A stretch of 40,651 nucleotides of DNA from HIMB59 sp038124765. GTDB lineage: Bacteria > Pseudomonadota > Alphaproteobacteria > HIMB59. The stretch is taken from positions 1 through 40,651 of the forward strand of contig JAYPCO010000007.1 in NCBI GenBank assembly GCA_038124765.1, in the 5' to 3' direction. Below are positions 25,584 to 34,582 of this stretch, piece by piece. Within the stretch, counting starts at the first letter, position 1, and every line of letters begins with the position of its first letter. Both the position numbers and the translations under genes were made by a program. The notes below the pieces were generated by a model, which saw nothing but the letters and a program-made list of their open reading frames with translations, was not told where the DNA came from and made no database searches.

Positions 25584-25599
25584 GTTCTTAAAATCTTGA

Positions 25600-25674
25600 T
25601 GGGGCGTAGCCAAGCGGTAAGGCACCGGTTTTTGGTATCGGCATGCGTAGGTTCGAATCCTACCGCCCCAGCCA
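25600..25674 (+). tRNA. tRNA-Gln (anticodon UUG)
   Basis: The 75-base sequence folds as a complete cloverleaf. The acceptor stem is TGGGGCG (25600-25606) with CGCCCCA (25664-25670), the discriminator is G and CCA is encoded (25672-25674). The anticodon stem CCGGT/ATCGG encloses TTTTGGT with the anticodon TTG at 25632-25634, and the T arm contains GGTTCGAATCC. It lies 16 nt after ispE and 31 nt before uup on the same strand, with no visible terminator between, so it is probably cut out of a longer transcript. Confidence 0.97.
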
Positions 25675-25705
25675 TATTTCATATAAAACGAAAAGTATTA
25701 AACAC

Positions 25706-27529
25706 ATGAGTAGCTCATTAATTTTATCGTTAAAAGAAGTCTTTGTTAGTTATCATAAAAACGAAATTTTTAGAAATATTGATCTTAATATTCATCGAAA
25801 AGATTTCATTGCACTAGTAGGAAAAAATGGAGCAGGAAAATCTACACTCATGAATGTTATAGCTGGTTTGCATGAAGTAGATAACGGAGAAATATGGCAT
25901 ATTGATAATATTGCAGTGAATTATTTCAATCAAAATTTCATTTTTAATAATGAAAAAAATTCAATCGAAAATGAAATTAAGTCTTCATTAACTAAGAATA
26001 TTGAAGAATATGAAATTGATATTTTTTGTAATTATTTAAACCTCTCTAAAGATGAAAAAATTATTAATTTATCGGGAGGGCAAAAAAAACGTGTTGCCTT
26101 AATTAAAACTTTAATCAAAAAATCAGATATTCTTTTATTAGACGAACCAACTAATCATTTAGATTTAGACACTATAATTTGGCTAGAAAACTATTTAAAG
26201 AAACTCGACTGTTCCATTATTTGTGTCAGTCACGATAGGCAATTTTTAAAAAATTTTACAAATAAAATTTTTTGGATCGATAGAACCCAAATCAAAGTTA
26301 ATCATAATGGATATTCTGATTTTGAAAATTGGTCTAATTTCTTACTAGAACAAGAAGAAAGAGAGCTACAAAACCGTAAACAATTTGTAAATATTGAAAT
26401 GACTTGGGCAAATAGAGGTGTTAAAGCAAGGGTAAAAAGAAATACACGACGTTTAGAGCAGGCAAGGGAATTAAAAGATAATTTAGATAAAGATATTAGT
26501 GCTTTTAGAAAGGCTACCAGAAAAATTCAAATAAACGTAGTTCAAGATGAAGGCAAAAACTTTAAACATGTTGCGGAGTTTTATAATGCTGGTTTTTACT
26601 ATGAAGGTAAAAATCCAAAAATAATATTGAGAGATTTTAATCTTAAAATTAATAAAAAGGATAGAATTGGGTTATTGGGCAGTAATGGATCAGGAAAATC
26701 TACATTTTTAAAAATACTTCTTCAGGAATTAAGCCTTTTGGAGGGTTCTTTAAAAATAAGGAATGAGCTTGAGTTTTCTTATTTTGATCAACTTAGAAAC
26801 GACTTAAAGGATAATTTGCCAATTAAGAAAATTCTTGTTCCATCTGGGGGTGATTATTTAAATACCAATGGTCGAGAGCGACATGTATGTAGTTATTTAA
26901 AAGACTTTCACTTTGACCCCTCAAAAGCTAATGACCCAGTTGGCAGTTTATCAGGTGGTATGAAAAATAGATTACTGCTTTCAAAGGTTTTATCTAATCC
27001 TAAAAGTGGCCTTATACTAGACGAACCAACTAATGATCTTGATATTGATACTTTAGAATTAGTAGAGTCTATTCTATCAACTTATAATGGAACTTTGATT
27101 GTTGTCTCTCATAATAGAGATTTCTTAGATAAGCTTGTAAATAAAATATTATTTTTTAAAGGTAATGGTGAAGTAGTCATCTTCAATGGCGGATATTCTG
27201 ACTTTCTTTTACATAAAGAGAATTTGATTATAGCTGATCAAAAAAATAAATTTGAAACAACTTCAATTAATCCTCATAAAGCAAAAAGTCATAATAAATT
27301 AACTTACAAATTAAAGTTTGAATTAGAAAATTTACCTCAAGAAATCGAAAAGCTTAAATCGGAAATTATTGCCACTGAAGCAATACTATCTAATCCTAAT
27401 TTGTATCAGGAGGATTATGAATTATTTTTAAAAAGTTCAGAAAAAATTGGAATTATACAAAATGATTTAGAAAAAAAAGAGGATAGGTGGTTAGAGTTGA
27501 TAGAACTGGAGGAAAAATCTGAGTCATAA
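25706..27529 (+). CDS. uup: ABC-F family ATPase, Uup type
   Basis: Soluble tandem ATPase of the ABC-F family, which acts on ribosomes or branched DNA intermediates rather than in transport. The 607-aa product has two nucleotide-binding domains: Walker A GKNGAGKST (39-47) and GSNGSGKST, signatures LSGGQKKR and LSGGMKNR, Walker B LLLDEPTNHLD and LILDEPTNDLD. A charged linker and a C-terminal coiled coil follow, and EPTNDLDIDTLELVE is typical of Uup. An upstream reading-frame extension runs back into the tRNA gene and is not used; the ATG at 25706 fits the family N-terminus. Confidence 0.93.
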   Translation: MSSSLILSLKEVFVSYHKNEIFRNIDLNIHRKDFIALVGKNGAGKSTLMNVIAGLHEVDNGEIWHIDNIAVNYFNQNFIFNNEKNSIENEIKSSLTKNIEEYEIDIFCNYLNLSKDEKIINLSGGQKKRVALIKTLIKKSDILLLDEPTNHLDLDTIIWLENYLKKLDCSIICVSHDRQFLKNFTNKIFWIDRTQIKVNHNGYSDFENWSNFLLEQEERELQNRKQFVNIEMTWANRGVKARVKRNTRRLEQARELKDNLDKDISAFRKATRKIQINVVQDEGKNFKHVAEFYNAGFYYEGKNPKIILRDFNLKINKKDRIGLLGSNGSGKSTFLKILLQELSLLEGSLKIRNELEFSYFDQLRNDLKDNLPIKKILVPSGGDYLNTNGRERHVCSYLKDFHFDPSKANDPVGSLSGGMKNRLLLSKVLSNPKSGLILDEPTNDLDIDTLELVESILSTYNGTLIVVSHNRDFLDKLVNKILFFKGNGEVVIFNGGYSDFLLHKENLIIADQKNKFETTSINPHKAKSHNKLTYKLKFELENLPQEIEKLKSEIIATEAILSNPNLYQEDYELFLKSSEKIGIIQNDLEKKEDRWLELIELEEKSES

Positions 27530-28241
27530 AACTCAAATAGATACCATTCTAAATAAATCAGGTTTAGCTGATATATTTCAAAATTGTAATATTGATTTTC
27601 AACAAACTTATTTAGTAGGGGGAGTGGTAAGATCAATATTTCTTAATGAACCGGACTGTTATGACTTAGACCTAGTAGTCCCTAAATTAAAGGAAAATAT
27701 AATTAATTATTTATCTCAAAATTATGAAGTTCAATTTTATCCTAGTTATAAAAGCCTTTCCTTTAAAATTGAAAACTATGAAATTCAAATTAATTCTTTT
27801 CGCAAAGATGTTTCTTCTACTGGAAGACACGCAAAAACAAAAGAAACATCTTCTTTGAAAGAAGACTCTAAGCGAAGAGACTTTACAATTAACAGCGTGT
27901 ATTTAAATTTAAAAGGTGAACAGTTTGACTTTTATTCAGGAATTGACCATCTTAAAAAGAATTTGGTTAAATTTATTTTTGATCCAATTGATCAAATACA
28001 AAAAGACTATTTAAGAGCAATAAGGTATATTCGTTTTTTATCGTTATTTAAAAATCCATTAACAAATGATTTAGACATTGAAGCTGTTTTGTTACTTTCT
28101 AAAAATGTTTTTGATTTTGTAAAAAAAAATAAAATAGCAGAAGAATTTAGTAAATTATCTACAATGCCTTACCCAAATAATTCATTAAAATTTGTTCAAA
28201 ATCATAAAGAACTAAATCAATTCTTAGATTTCTTAAGATGA
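27519..28241 (+). CDS. cca: CCA-adding enzyme/poly(A) polymerase-like nucleotidyltransferase, C-terminally short
   Basis: Class II nucleotidyltransferase head: YLVGGVVR (31-38), catalytic DLD (Asp49, Asp51), then RRDFTINSVY and the neck sequence DYLRAIRYIRF. The body and tail helices (about 150-200 residues) are absent: the gene ends at about 240 codons, directly on the 3' end of trmL. No ATG/GTG/TTG exists upstream of the essential YLVGG motif. The first GTG (27624) would remove it, so translation probably starts at CTG 27519, six bases after a GGAGG inside uup (27508-27512), or at another non-ATG codon. A CCA-adding or A-adding activity is inferred. Confidence 0.75.
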   Translation: MSHKTQIDTILNKSGLADIFQNCNIDFQQTYLVGGVVRSIFLNEPDCYDLDLVVPKLKENIINYLSQNYEVQFYPSYKSLSFKIENYEIQINSFRKDVSSTGRHAKTKETSSLKEDSKRRDFTINSVYLNLKGEQFDFYSGIDHLKKNLVKFIFDPIDQIQKDYLRAIRYIRFLSLFKNPLTNDLDIEAVLLLSKNVFDFVKKNKIAEEFSKLSTMPYPNNSLKFVQNHKELNQFLDFLR

Positions 28242-28688
28242 TGCAATAATAGTAGTGGCAACAATTGCTACTGAAGTTGCAAGGTTTAGAGACCGTGTTT
28301 TAGTATTCATAGGAATAGTAATTTTGTCAGTTATGGATTCATGAATAGTGTTTGGTACCCCGGCAGTTTCTTTTCCAAACATTACAATATCATTATGATT
28401 AAATTTAAAATTATATAAGCTATTTTTTGTTTTGGTGGTTGCTAAAATAATTCGCTTTTCATGAGTATTACAGTACTCGTAAAAATTATCCCAGTTGGCA
28501 TGTTTAATTAAATTACAATACTGAATATAATCCATAACCGCTCCTTTGAATCGTTTATCTGTCATAGAGAAAGATAAAGGTTCAATGATGTGGAGAGGAA
28601 ATTCTAGACAAGCCGATGTTCTTATTATAACTCCAAGATTTTGGGGCATATCGGGTTGATATAGACAAATTGAAAAATTATGCGTCAT
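28233..28688 (-). CDS. trmL: tRNA (cytidine/uridine-34-2'-O)-methyltransferase TrmL
   Basis: SPOUT methyltransferase that methylates the wobble ribose of some tRNA-Leu. The 151-aa product has the family blocks LYQPDMPQNLGVIIRTSACL (knot entry with Asn and Gly), MFGKETAGVP and the C-terminal IPMNTKTRSLNLATSVAI. Length is normal. It sits divergent to petA, a neighbourhood seen in many alphaproteobacteria, and its last nine bases overlap the end of the convergent cca gene. Confidence 0.95.
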   Translation of the reverse strand: MTHNFSICLYQPDMPQNLGVIIRTSACLEFPLHIIEPLSFSMTDKRFKGAVMDYIQYCNLIKHANWDNFYEYCNTHEKRIILATTKTKNSLYNFKFNHNDIVMFGKETAGVPNTIHESITDKITIPMNTKTRSLNLATSVAIVATTIIASS

Positions 28689-28746
28689 GATGACTACTAC
28701 TTATGCTACATCTTACCAATAAAATCCTTATAAATTAAATATTCTT
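28689..28746. promoter_or_regulatory. Divergent region between trmL and petABC
   Basis: These 58 bases separate the start codons of trmL (leftward) and petA (rightward), so they should hold the pet operon promoter. TATAAA at 28729-28734, 13 bases before the petA start, could be a -10, but that would leave almost no leader and no good -35 is seen. No palindrome or clear Shine-Dalgarno is present. Confidence 0.3.
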
Positions 28747-29271
28747 ATGTCAGAACAAAATACACCTAGACGAGATTTTATTAAGCTAGCTACCATGACC
28801 TTGGGTGGAGTAGGTGCAGCTAGTCTTGCTATCCCATTTATAACTAGCATGAATCCTGGAAAAGATACTCTTGCGCTGGCTTCAACCGAGATTGATTTAT
28901 CTCCACTTAAAGAAGGTCAAAGTTTAACAGTGATATGGAGAGGTAAGCCAGTTTTTATCAAGCATAGAACATCCACAGAGATTGAAGAGGCAAAAAATGT
29001 CTCAATGGAAGATTTAAAAGACGCCGAAGATGATTCTAAAAGAGTTCAAGACAGTAAATGGTTAGTTGTTTTAGGCGTTTGTACACATTTAGGTTGCGTT
29101 CCTTTAGGTCAAAAAACAACAGATGTAAAAGGTGATTTTGGCGGATGGTTTTGCCCATGTCACGGGTCACATTATGATACCTCCGGAAGAATAAGAAAAG
29201 GTCCGGCTCCAAAAAATTTACCGGTGCCCCCTTATGTATTTTTAACAGAAAGTAAAATTAAAATAGGTTAA
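28747..29271 (+). CDS. petA: Ubiquinol-cytochrome c reductase Rieske iron-sulfur subunit
   Basis: Carries electrons from ubiquinol to cytochrome c1. The 174-aa protein has an N-terminal twin-arginine region (PRRDFIK, 7-13), a membrane helix (about 15-34) and a Rieske domain with box 1 CTHLGC (Cys112, His114, Cys117) and box 2 CPCHGSH (Cys136, Cys138, His139). The cluster ligands and the stabilising disulfide are thus complete. It is the first gene of petABC; petB follows nine bases later. Confidence 0.97.
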   Translation: MSEQNTPRRDFIKLATMTLGGVGAASLAIPFITSMNPGKDTLALASTEIDLSPLKEGQSLTVIWRGKPVFIKHRTSTEIEEAKNVSMEDLKDAEDDSKRVQDSKWLVVLGVCTHLGCVPLGQKTTDVKGDFGGWFCPCHGSHYDTSGRIRKGPAPKNLPVPPYVFLTESKIKIG

Positions 29272-29280
29272 CTTTAATAA

Positions 29281-30525
29281 ATGAGCGCAAACGATCCACA
29301 AGGTTATAAAAAAACATTAAGTTCCCCATACACAGGTATTAAAGGCTGGATAGACTCTAGACTTCCGCTAATTAGAATGATGGAAGCAGAGTATTTAAAA
29401 TTTCCTGTCCCTAAATCATTAAATTATTTTTGGTCATTTGGTGGAATTGCTATGTTTTGTCTAATTGGATTAATACTTACTGGAATTTTTTTAGGCTTTC
29501 ATTATAAGCCTTCAGCTGAGGATGCTTTTAATTCTGTTGAAAGGATAATGAGAGATGTTAACTATGGCTGGCTTATAAGATATCTTCACGCAAACTTAGT
29601 TTCTTTCTTCTTTATCGCTACTTATATTCATATTTTTAGAGCTTTATATTTTGGATCGTATAAAGCCCCAAGAGAACTAGTTTACATATTCGGACTGATT
29701 ATGTTTTTCCTTATGATGGGTACAGCTTTCCTTGGCTACACTCTACCTTGGGGGCAGATGTCATATTGGGGTGCTACGGTTATCACTAATCTTTTTTCTG
29801 CAATCCCATTTGTGGGAGATGCTATCTTAACTCTACTCCTCGGCGATTTTAATGTAGGAGACGCAACTATTAATCGTTTTTATGTTCTTCATTGGTTATT
29901 AGCTTTTTCAATTTTGGGCCTTGTCATATTCCACGTTATTACATTGCACATGACTGGCTCAAATAACCCCACCGGTTCAGAACCCCAAAGCTGGGATGAA
30001 ACGCTCACTTTTCACCCATATATAACAATCAAAGATTTAAACGCTACAATACTTTTCTTTATAATTTTAGCTTTTGTACTCTTTTACTATCCAAATATTT
30101 TAGGTCACTCGGATAATTACATAAGAGCTAATTCCATGGTAACACCGGCTCATATTGTTCCTGAGTGGTACTTCTTACCTTTTTATGCCATCCTTAGAGC
30201 TATTCCAGATAAACTAGGTGGAGTTATAGCTATGTTTAGTTCAATTGGACTTTTAGCATTACTACCTTGGCTAGATACCTCAAAGGTTAGATCTTGTTTG
30301 TATCGTCCAATTTGGAGAATTTGTGTTTTACTATTTGCTTTAGATTTCTTTATTTTGATGTACATGGGCGGTAAGCCAGCCGAGGGTATATATGTAATCA
30401 TTGCCAGATTTGGAACAGCTTATTGGTTTTTATTCCTTCTAGTACTTGCCCCTTTGGTTGGATTTCTCGAAACTCCTAAACAGCCATTAACAATTTCTAA
30501 TTATCTAAAAAGCAAGAAGGCATAA
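29281..30525 (+). CDS. petB: Ubiquinol-cytochrome c reductase cytochrome b
   Basis: Membrane core of the bc1 complex with both quinone sites. The 414-aa product has eight predicted helices. The haem ligand pairs are His103/His204 and His117/His218, each pair 14 residues apart on their helices, and the Qo-site PEWY is at 294-297. It is the long, unsplit cytochrome b of proteobacteria and mitochondria. It ends directly before petC. Confidence 0.98.
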   Translation: MSANDPQGYKKTLSSPYTGIKGWIDSRLPLIRMMEAEYLKFPVPKSLNYFWSFGGIAMFCLIGLILTGIFLGFHYKPSAEDAFNSVERIMRDVNYGWLIRYLHANLVSFFFIATYIHIFRALYFGSYKAPRELVYIFGLIMFFLMMGTAFLGYTLPWGQMSYWGATVITNLFSAIPFVGDAILTLLLGDFNVGDATINRFYVLHWLLAFSILGLVIFHVITLHMTGSNNPTGSEPQSWDETLTFHPYITIKDLNATILFFIILAFVLFYYPNILGHSDNYIRANSMVTPAHIVPEWYFLPFYAILRAIPDKLGGVIAMFSSIGLLALLPWLDTSKVRSCLYRPIWRICVLLFALDFFILMYMGGKPAEGIYVIIARFGTAYWFLFLLVLAPLVGFLETPKQPLTISNYLKSKKA

Positions 30526-31278
30526 ATGAAAAAATTAATTTCTTTATTTCTATTGTTATTTTCAGTAAATGCCTTTTCTGCAGGTTCAGCTATAGAAATT
30601 CCTAAATATGACTGGTCATGGAAAGGTTTTTTTGGAACTTATGATAGAGCGGCAGCACAAAGAGGATTAAAAGTTTATAGAGAAGTATGTGCGGGTTGCC
30701 ATTCAATGAATTTAATTTCTTATCGTAACTTAGAGGCATTGGGTTTCAGTGAAGCTCAAATCAAAGCAATAGCAGCAGACTATTTAATCCAAGATGGCCC
30801 TAATGAAGAAGGGGATATGTTTGAAAGAGAAGCATTGCCCTCTGATAGATTTGCTAATCCTTATCCTAATATTCAAGCAGCTAGAGCTGCAAATAATGGT
30901 GCTTTACCGCCCGATCTATCTTTAATAGTAAAAGCCAGACCAAAAGGCGCTGATTACATTAAATCCCTTTTAATTGGTTATACTGAAGCACCTCATGGAG
31001 TAAATGTACCTGAGGGTCAATACTATAATCAATTTATGGAAGGCAATTTAATTGCTATGCCTGCTCCTTTGTCAGAGGGCGCAGTAGAATATGATGATGG
31101 TACTGAAAGTTCGATTGACCAAATGGCTACTGATGTAACAACATTTCTTGCATGGGCGGCTGAACCAAGCCTTGAAGATCGAAAAAGAATTGGCCTAAAA
31201 GTTATATTATTTTTAATAGTTTTGTTTGTTTTGGCTTATATATCAAAACAAAACATATGGCGCGACGTCAAATATTAA
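30526..31278 (+). CDS. petC: Ubiquinol-cytochrome c reductase cytochrome c1
   Basis: Accepts electrons from the Rieske protein and passes them to soluble cytochrome c. The 250-aa product has a cleavable signal peptide (about 1-18), the haem-binding CAGCH (55-59), the methionine ligand probably Met178 in LIAMPAPL, and a C-terminal membrane anchor (about 222-240). The start follows petB without a spacer. The 3' end is six bases from the end of the convergent ychF. Confidence 0.97.
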   Translation: MKKLISLFLLLFSVNAFSAGSAIEIPKYDWSWKGFFGTYDRAAAQRGLKVYREVCAGCHSMNLISYRNLEALGFSEAQIKAIAADYLIQDGPNEEGDMFEREALPSDRFANPYPNIQAARAANNGALPPDLSLIVKARPKGADYIKSLLIGYTEAPHGVNVPEGQYYNQFMEGNLIAMPAPLSEGAVEYDDGTESSIDQMATDVTTFLAWAAEPSLEDRKRIGLKVILFLIVLFVLAYISKQNIWRDVKY

Positions 31279-31284
31279 ACTTTA

Positions 31285-32370
31285 TTAAACATTAAATAGG
31301 AAATGCATCACATCTCCATCTTGGACGACATATTCTTTACCCTCTAAACGTAGTTTGCCTTTTTCTTTAGCGCCTACTTCCCCTTTAAAAGTTATATAGT
31401 CATTAAATGAAATAGTTTCTGCTCTAATAAACCCTTTTTCCATATCAGAGTGAATTATACCAGCGGCCCTAGGGGCTAAATCGCCTTTTGTGATAGTCCA
31501 GGCTCTTAATTCTTTTTCACCAGCAGTAAAATAGTTAATATAATTCAAAATCTCATAACCTTTTCTGATAACACGTTTAAGCCCTGTTTCTTCTAGACCT
31601 AAGCTTTCTAAAAATTCTTGTTTTTCACTTTCCTCAGTAATTTGAGATATTTCAGATTCAATTTTTGCACTAATTAGCAATACTTCTGAATTATTTTGAT
31701 TTGCATAATCTTCGACTTTTTTAGTTAGATCATTGCCATTGACAGCTGAACCTTCATCGACATTGCAAATATACACAACAGGTTTTGTAGAAATTAATTG
31801 AAAGGTATTTAAATAGTCTATTTCATTTTTATCTAGATTAGAAATTAGTCGCTCTTCTTTGGAAATAAGTTCAATAGATTTTTCTAAGATATTTACCTTT
31901 TTTTTATCATCATCTGTTTTTTGTATTTTTTTTAATTTTTGATAATTTTTTTCAAGAATATCTAAGTCAGAAAGCGCAAGTTCCGCATTAATTATTTGAA
32001 TATCATCGATGGGGTTAATTCTATTTTCAACGTGTTGTATATCGTCGTCCTCAAAGCATCTGACAATATGAAATAAAGCGTTAACTGATCTTATATGAGA
32101 TAAAAAAGCATTTCCTAATCCTTCCCCTTTGGATGCCCCCTTGACTAGGCCAGCAATATCAACTATTTCGAATGCTGCGGGAATAATTTTTTGCGGTTTG
32201 CATATTTCAGCTAAATGATTAAGACGGTTATCAGGTACTCTCACCAATGAGCTATTAGGGTCAATGGTAGCAAAGGGATAGTTTGCAGCTAATGCTTGTT
32301 CGTTTTCACATAGAGCATTAAATAAAGTTGATTTACCAACATTTGGTAGTCCTATAATTCCACATTTCAT
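31285..32370 (-). CDS. ychF: Redox-regulated ATPase YchF (OBG/OLA1 family)
   Basis: Universal P-loop protein of the Obg family that hydrolyses ATP and associates with ribosomes. The 361-aa product has the P loop GLPNVGKST (7-15), the switch and DIAGLVKGASKGEGLGN block, and CNVDE in place of the NKxD guanine motif, which fits its ATP preference. The C-terminal TGS domain ends with EYVVQDGDVMHFLFNV. It follows pth by four bases, a very common pairing. Confidence 0.96.
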   Translation of the reverse strand: MKCGIIGLPNVGKSTLFNALCENEQALAANYPFATIDPNSSLVRVPDNRLNHLAEICKPQKIIPAAFEIVDIAGLVKGASKGEGLGNAFLSHIRSVNALFHIVRCFEDDDIQHVENRINPIDDIQIINAELALSDLDILEKNYQKLKKIQKTDDDKKKVNILEKSIELISKEERLISNLDKNEIDYLNTFQLISTKPVVYICNVDEGSAVNGNDLTKKVEDYANQNNSEVLLISAKIESEISQITEESEKQEFLESLGLEETGLKRVIRKGYEILNYINYFTAGEKELRAWTITKGDLAPRAAGIIHSDMEKGFIRAETISFNDYITFKGEVGAKEKGKLRLEGKEYVVQDGDVMHFLFNV

Positions 32371-32374
32371 ATTT

Positions 32375-32923
32375 TTATACTCCTAAATTTGATAAATGCT
32401 TAGAAACAAATATTTGAGACATGTTTAAATAAATAATTTCATATAAAGCCATCAATTTTTTTCTTTCTTCAATTTTAAAATTACCTAATACATGTTTGGT
32501 AACTAGATTTTTATGACCAGGGTGATCAATACCAATCCTTAATTTCCAATAATTGTCGCCAATTTTACTTGAAATACTTCTTAACCCGTTATGACCTGCA
32601 TTTCCACCAGCAAATTTTATCTTAACCTCTCCCAGGCTTAAATCCAATTCGTCGTAGAGGACAAAAATCTCATCATCTTTATTTAATTTACTTGATTTTA
32701 AACTTAATACCCCACTACCTGACTCATTCATATATGTTTCAGATAGAGCTATTTGACAATCTACTTCATCTAACTTAAATGAGTTTGAAATAGAGTAGTT
32801 TTTAAATTTTTTAATTCTTAAATCTAGTTTTTCTATTAGGTATTGACCTAATATTAAACCAGCATTATGGCGATTATTAATGTGTTTTGTAGTAGGATTG
32901 CCTAAACAGAAAAGCGTTAGCAT
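32375..32923 (-). CDS. pth: Peptidyl-tRNA hydrolase
   Basis: Releases tRNA from peptidyl-tRNA that drops off ribosomes. The 182-aa product has LGNP (7-10, Asn9), catalytic His19 in NRHNAG, YDELDLSLGEVKIK (with the conserved Asp) and GGNAGHNGLRSI, so the active site is complete. It lies between rplY and ychF, the usual rplY-pth-ychF order. Confidence 0.96.
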   Translation of the reverse strand: MLTLFCLGNPTTKHINNRHNAGLILGQYLIEKLDLRIKKFKNYSISNSFKLDEVDCQIALSETYMNESGSGVLSLKSSKLNKDDEIFVLYDELDLSLGEVKIKFAGGNAGHNGLRSISSKIGDNYWKLRIGIDHPGHKNLVTKHVLGNFKIEERKKLMALYEIIYLNMSQIFVSKHLSNLGV

Positions 32924-32949
32924 GAAGACATTCTATCAGAATGAGATGT

Positions 32950-33585
32950 CTATTCTTCTTCTTTCTTTTCTTCGGTTGCAGCTTTTTCATCAGCTTCAGC
33001 TGCTTCATCTGCTTGAGGTTCTTTTTCAACTTTAGGCGCTTGAATTGTTGCTAACATAAAGTCTCTACCCAGGATTGTTGGTTTCATACCTTCGCCTAAG
33101 GTAACAGAACTTAAACGAATATCATCGCCAATTTCTTTGCCTTCCAGAGAAATAACAAACTTTTCAGGTATATTATTGGCTAAACAGCTTAATTCAATTT
33201 CTCTTCGAACTACGTTAAGAACACCGCCTTGTTTAATACCAGGAGAAAGTTCTGTATTAGTAAATTCTACTGGTGCATGAACAATGATTCTTGTTTTATC
33301 ATCAACTCTTTGAAAATCGACGTGGATAGGTTTATTTTTAACTTTATGTCTTTGAATGCTTTTAACAATCACAGCTTCTTTTTTATCTCCAAACTGTACT
33401 TCAAAAATTTTGGAATAAAATCCACCTTCTTCGAATCTTTTTTTAAGTTGAATAGTGTCAACAGCCACCATAATAGGATCTGCATTGCCACCATAAATAA
33501 TTGAAGGAATAAGGCCTTCTTTTAAATATGGAGCTGTATTTCCCTTTTTTCTTTCTTTTGCGGGTATGTTTCCACTGATTTTCAT
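32950..33585 (-). CDS. rplY: 50S ribosomal protein L25 (CTC/TL5 long form)
   Basis: Binds 5S rRNA in the large subunit. The 211-aa product has the N-terminal L25 domain (starting with a basic stretch and GLIPSIIYGG) and the C-terminal TL5/CTC beta domain (with GGVLNVVRREIEL and ISLEGKEIGDDIRLSSVTL), so it is the long form. The tail from about residue 185 is low-complexity Glu/Ala/Lys, common for this family. It is placed between prs and pth as in many proteobacteria. Confidence 0.96.
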   Translation of the reverse strand: MKISGNIPAKERKKGNTAPYLKEGLIPSIIYGGNADPIMVAVDTIQLKKRFEEGGFYSKIFEVQFGDKKEAVIVKSIQRHKVKNKPIHVDFQRVDDKTRIIVHAPVEFTNTELSPGIKQGGVLNVVRREIELSCLANNIPEKFVISLEGKEIGDDIRLSSVTLGEGMKPTILGRDFMLATIQAPKVEKEPQADEAAEADEKAATEEKKEEE

Positions 33586-33614
33586 AGGCTGAGTTTATAC
33601 AACAATTTCAGGGA

Positions 33615-34541
33615 TTAATCAAATAGAGAAGAGATAGAACTTTCATTATTTATCCGCATAATTGCCTCACCAAAAAGCTGCGCAACAGAGATATACCTCA
33701 TCGATTTAGGAACCTCAAAAGTGGGCTTGATAGAGTTGGTACAAACCATCTCCTCCAAAACCGAATTATTGATATTATCTAAAGCTTTACCTGAATATAC
33801 GCCATGTGAACAGTAACCATATACTTCCGTGGCTCCTTTTTCCTTTAAGGCAATAGCAGCATTGCAAATCGTTCCACCAGAGTCAACTAGATCATCCACT
33901 ATAATGCATCTTTTGTTCTCAACATTTCCAATCACATTCATAGCGGCAGAAACCCCAGGGGCATCTCTTCTTTTATCGATGATAGCTAAATCAGCATCAA
34001 GTTTTTTGGCAAACGCCCTAGCTCTAATAACCCCACCAACATCTGGAGATACAAAAACCAAATTTTCGTTTCGCTTATGTTTTTTTATGTCGTTAATAAA
34101 GAGTGGGGCGGCATATAAATTATCTAAAGGTATATCAAAAAATCCTTGAATTTGTCCTGCGTGAAGATCCATAGTCAGCACTCTATTAGCACCAGCGGTT
34201 GTGATTAAATTTGCAACAAGTTTTGCTGAAATAGGAGTTCTAGGGCCAGTTTTTCTGTCTTGTCGCGCATAACCATAATATGGCAAAACAGCAGTAATTC
34301 TTTTTGCAGAACCTCTTTTTAAGGCATCAATTGCAACTAAAAGCTCCATTAGATTATCATTAGCTGGAAAGGATGTTGATTGTATTAAAAAAACATCTTC
34401 ACCTCTGACATTTTCAGCTATCTCAACAAAAATTTCCTTATCGGAAAATCTTGTCATGGTTGAGTCAACTAAAGGACATTTGGTATATTCTGAAATTTCC
34501 TTAGATAATTCTAAATTACTATTACCGGAAATAATCTTCAT
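33615..34541 (-). CDS. prs: Ribose-phosphate pyrophosphokinase
   Basis: Makes PRPP from ribose-5-phosphate and ATP for nucleotide, His and Trp synthesis. The 308-aa product has the usual N-terminus (MKIISGNSN), FSDKEIFVEI, VLPYYGYARQDRK, and the PRPP-binding loop CIIVDDLVDSGGT. Length is that of class I enzymes. It is followed by rplY and preceded, after 41 AT-rich bases, by pgeF. Confidence 0.97.
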   Translation of the reverse strand: MKIISGNSNLELSKEISEYTKCPLVDSTMTRFSDKEIFVEIAENVRGEDVFLIQSTSFPANDNLMELLVAIDALKRGSAKRITAVLPYYGYARQDRKTGPRTPISAKLVANLITTAGANRVLTMDLHAGQIQGFFDIPLDNLYAAPLFINDIKKHKRNENLVFVSPDVGGVIRARAFAKKLDADLAIIDKRRDAPGVSAAMNVIGNVENKRCIIVDDLVDSGGTICNAAIALKEKGATEVYGYCSHGVYSGKALDNINNSVLEEMVCTNSIKPTFEVPKSMRYISVAQLFGEAIMRINNESSISSLFD

Positions 34542-34582
34542 GAGGCTTTGTTTATATATTAAAATATATTTTCATACAAAAG

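Noticed and set aside
25643..25705. N-terminal extension of uup into the tRNA gene
   Set aside because: The frame is open back to 25643, but it would translate the tRNA-Gln 3' half; the ATG at 25706 fits Uup proteins.
27624..27626. GTG start for the CCA-adding enzyme
   Set aside because: It would remove YLVGG, half of the nucleotide-binding motif needed for activity.
34542..34582. AT palindrome ATATATT-AA-AATATAT between pgeF and prs
   Set aside because: A purely A+T repeat of seven bases is expected by chance in this composition, and no T-run or GC stem suggests a terminator.
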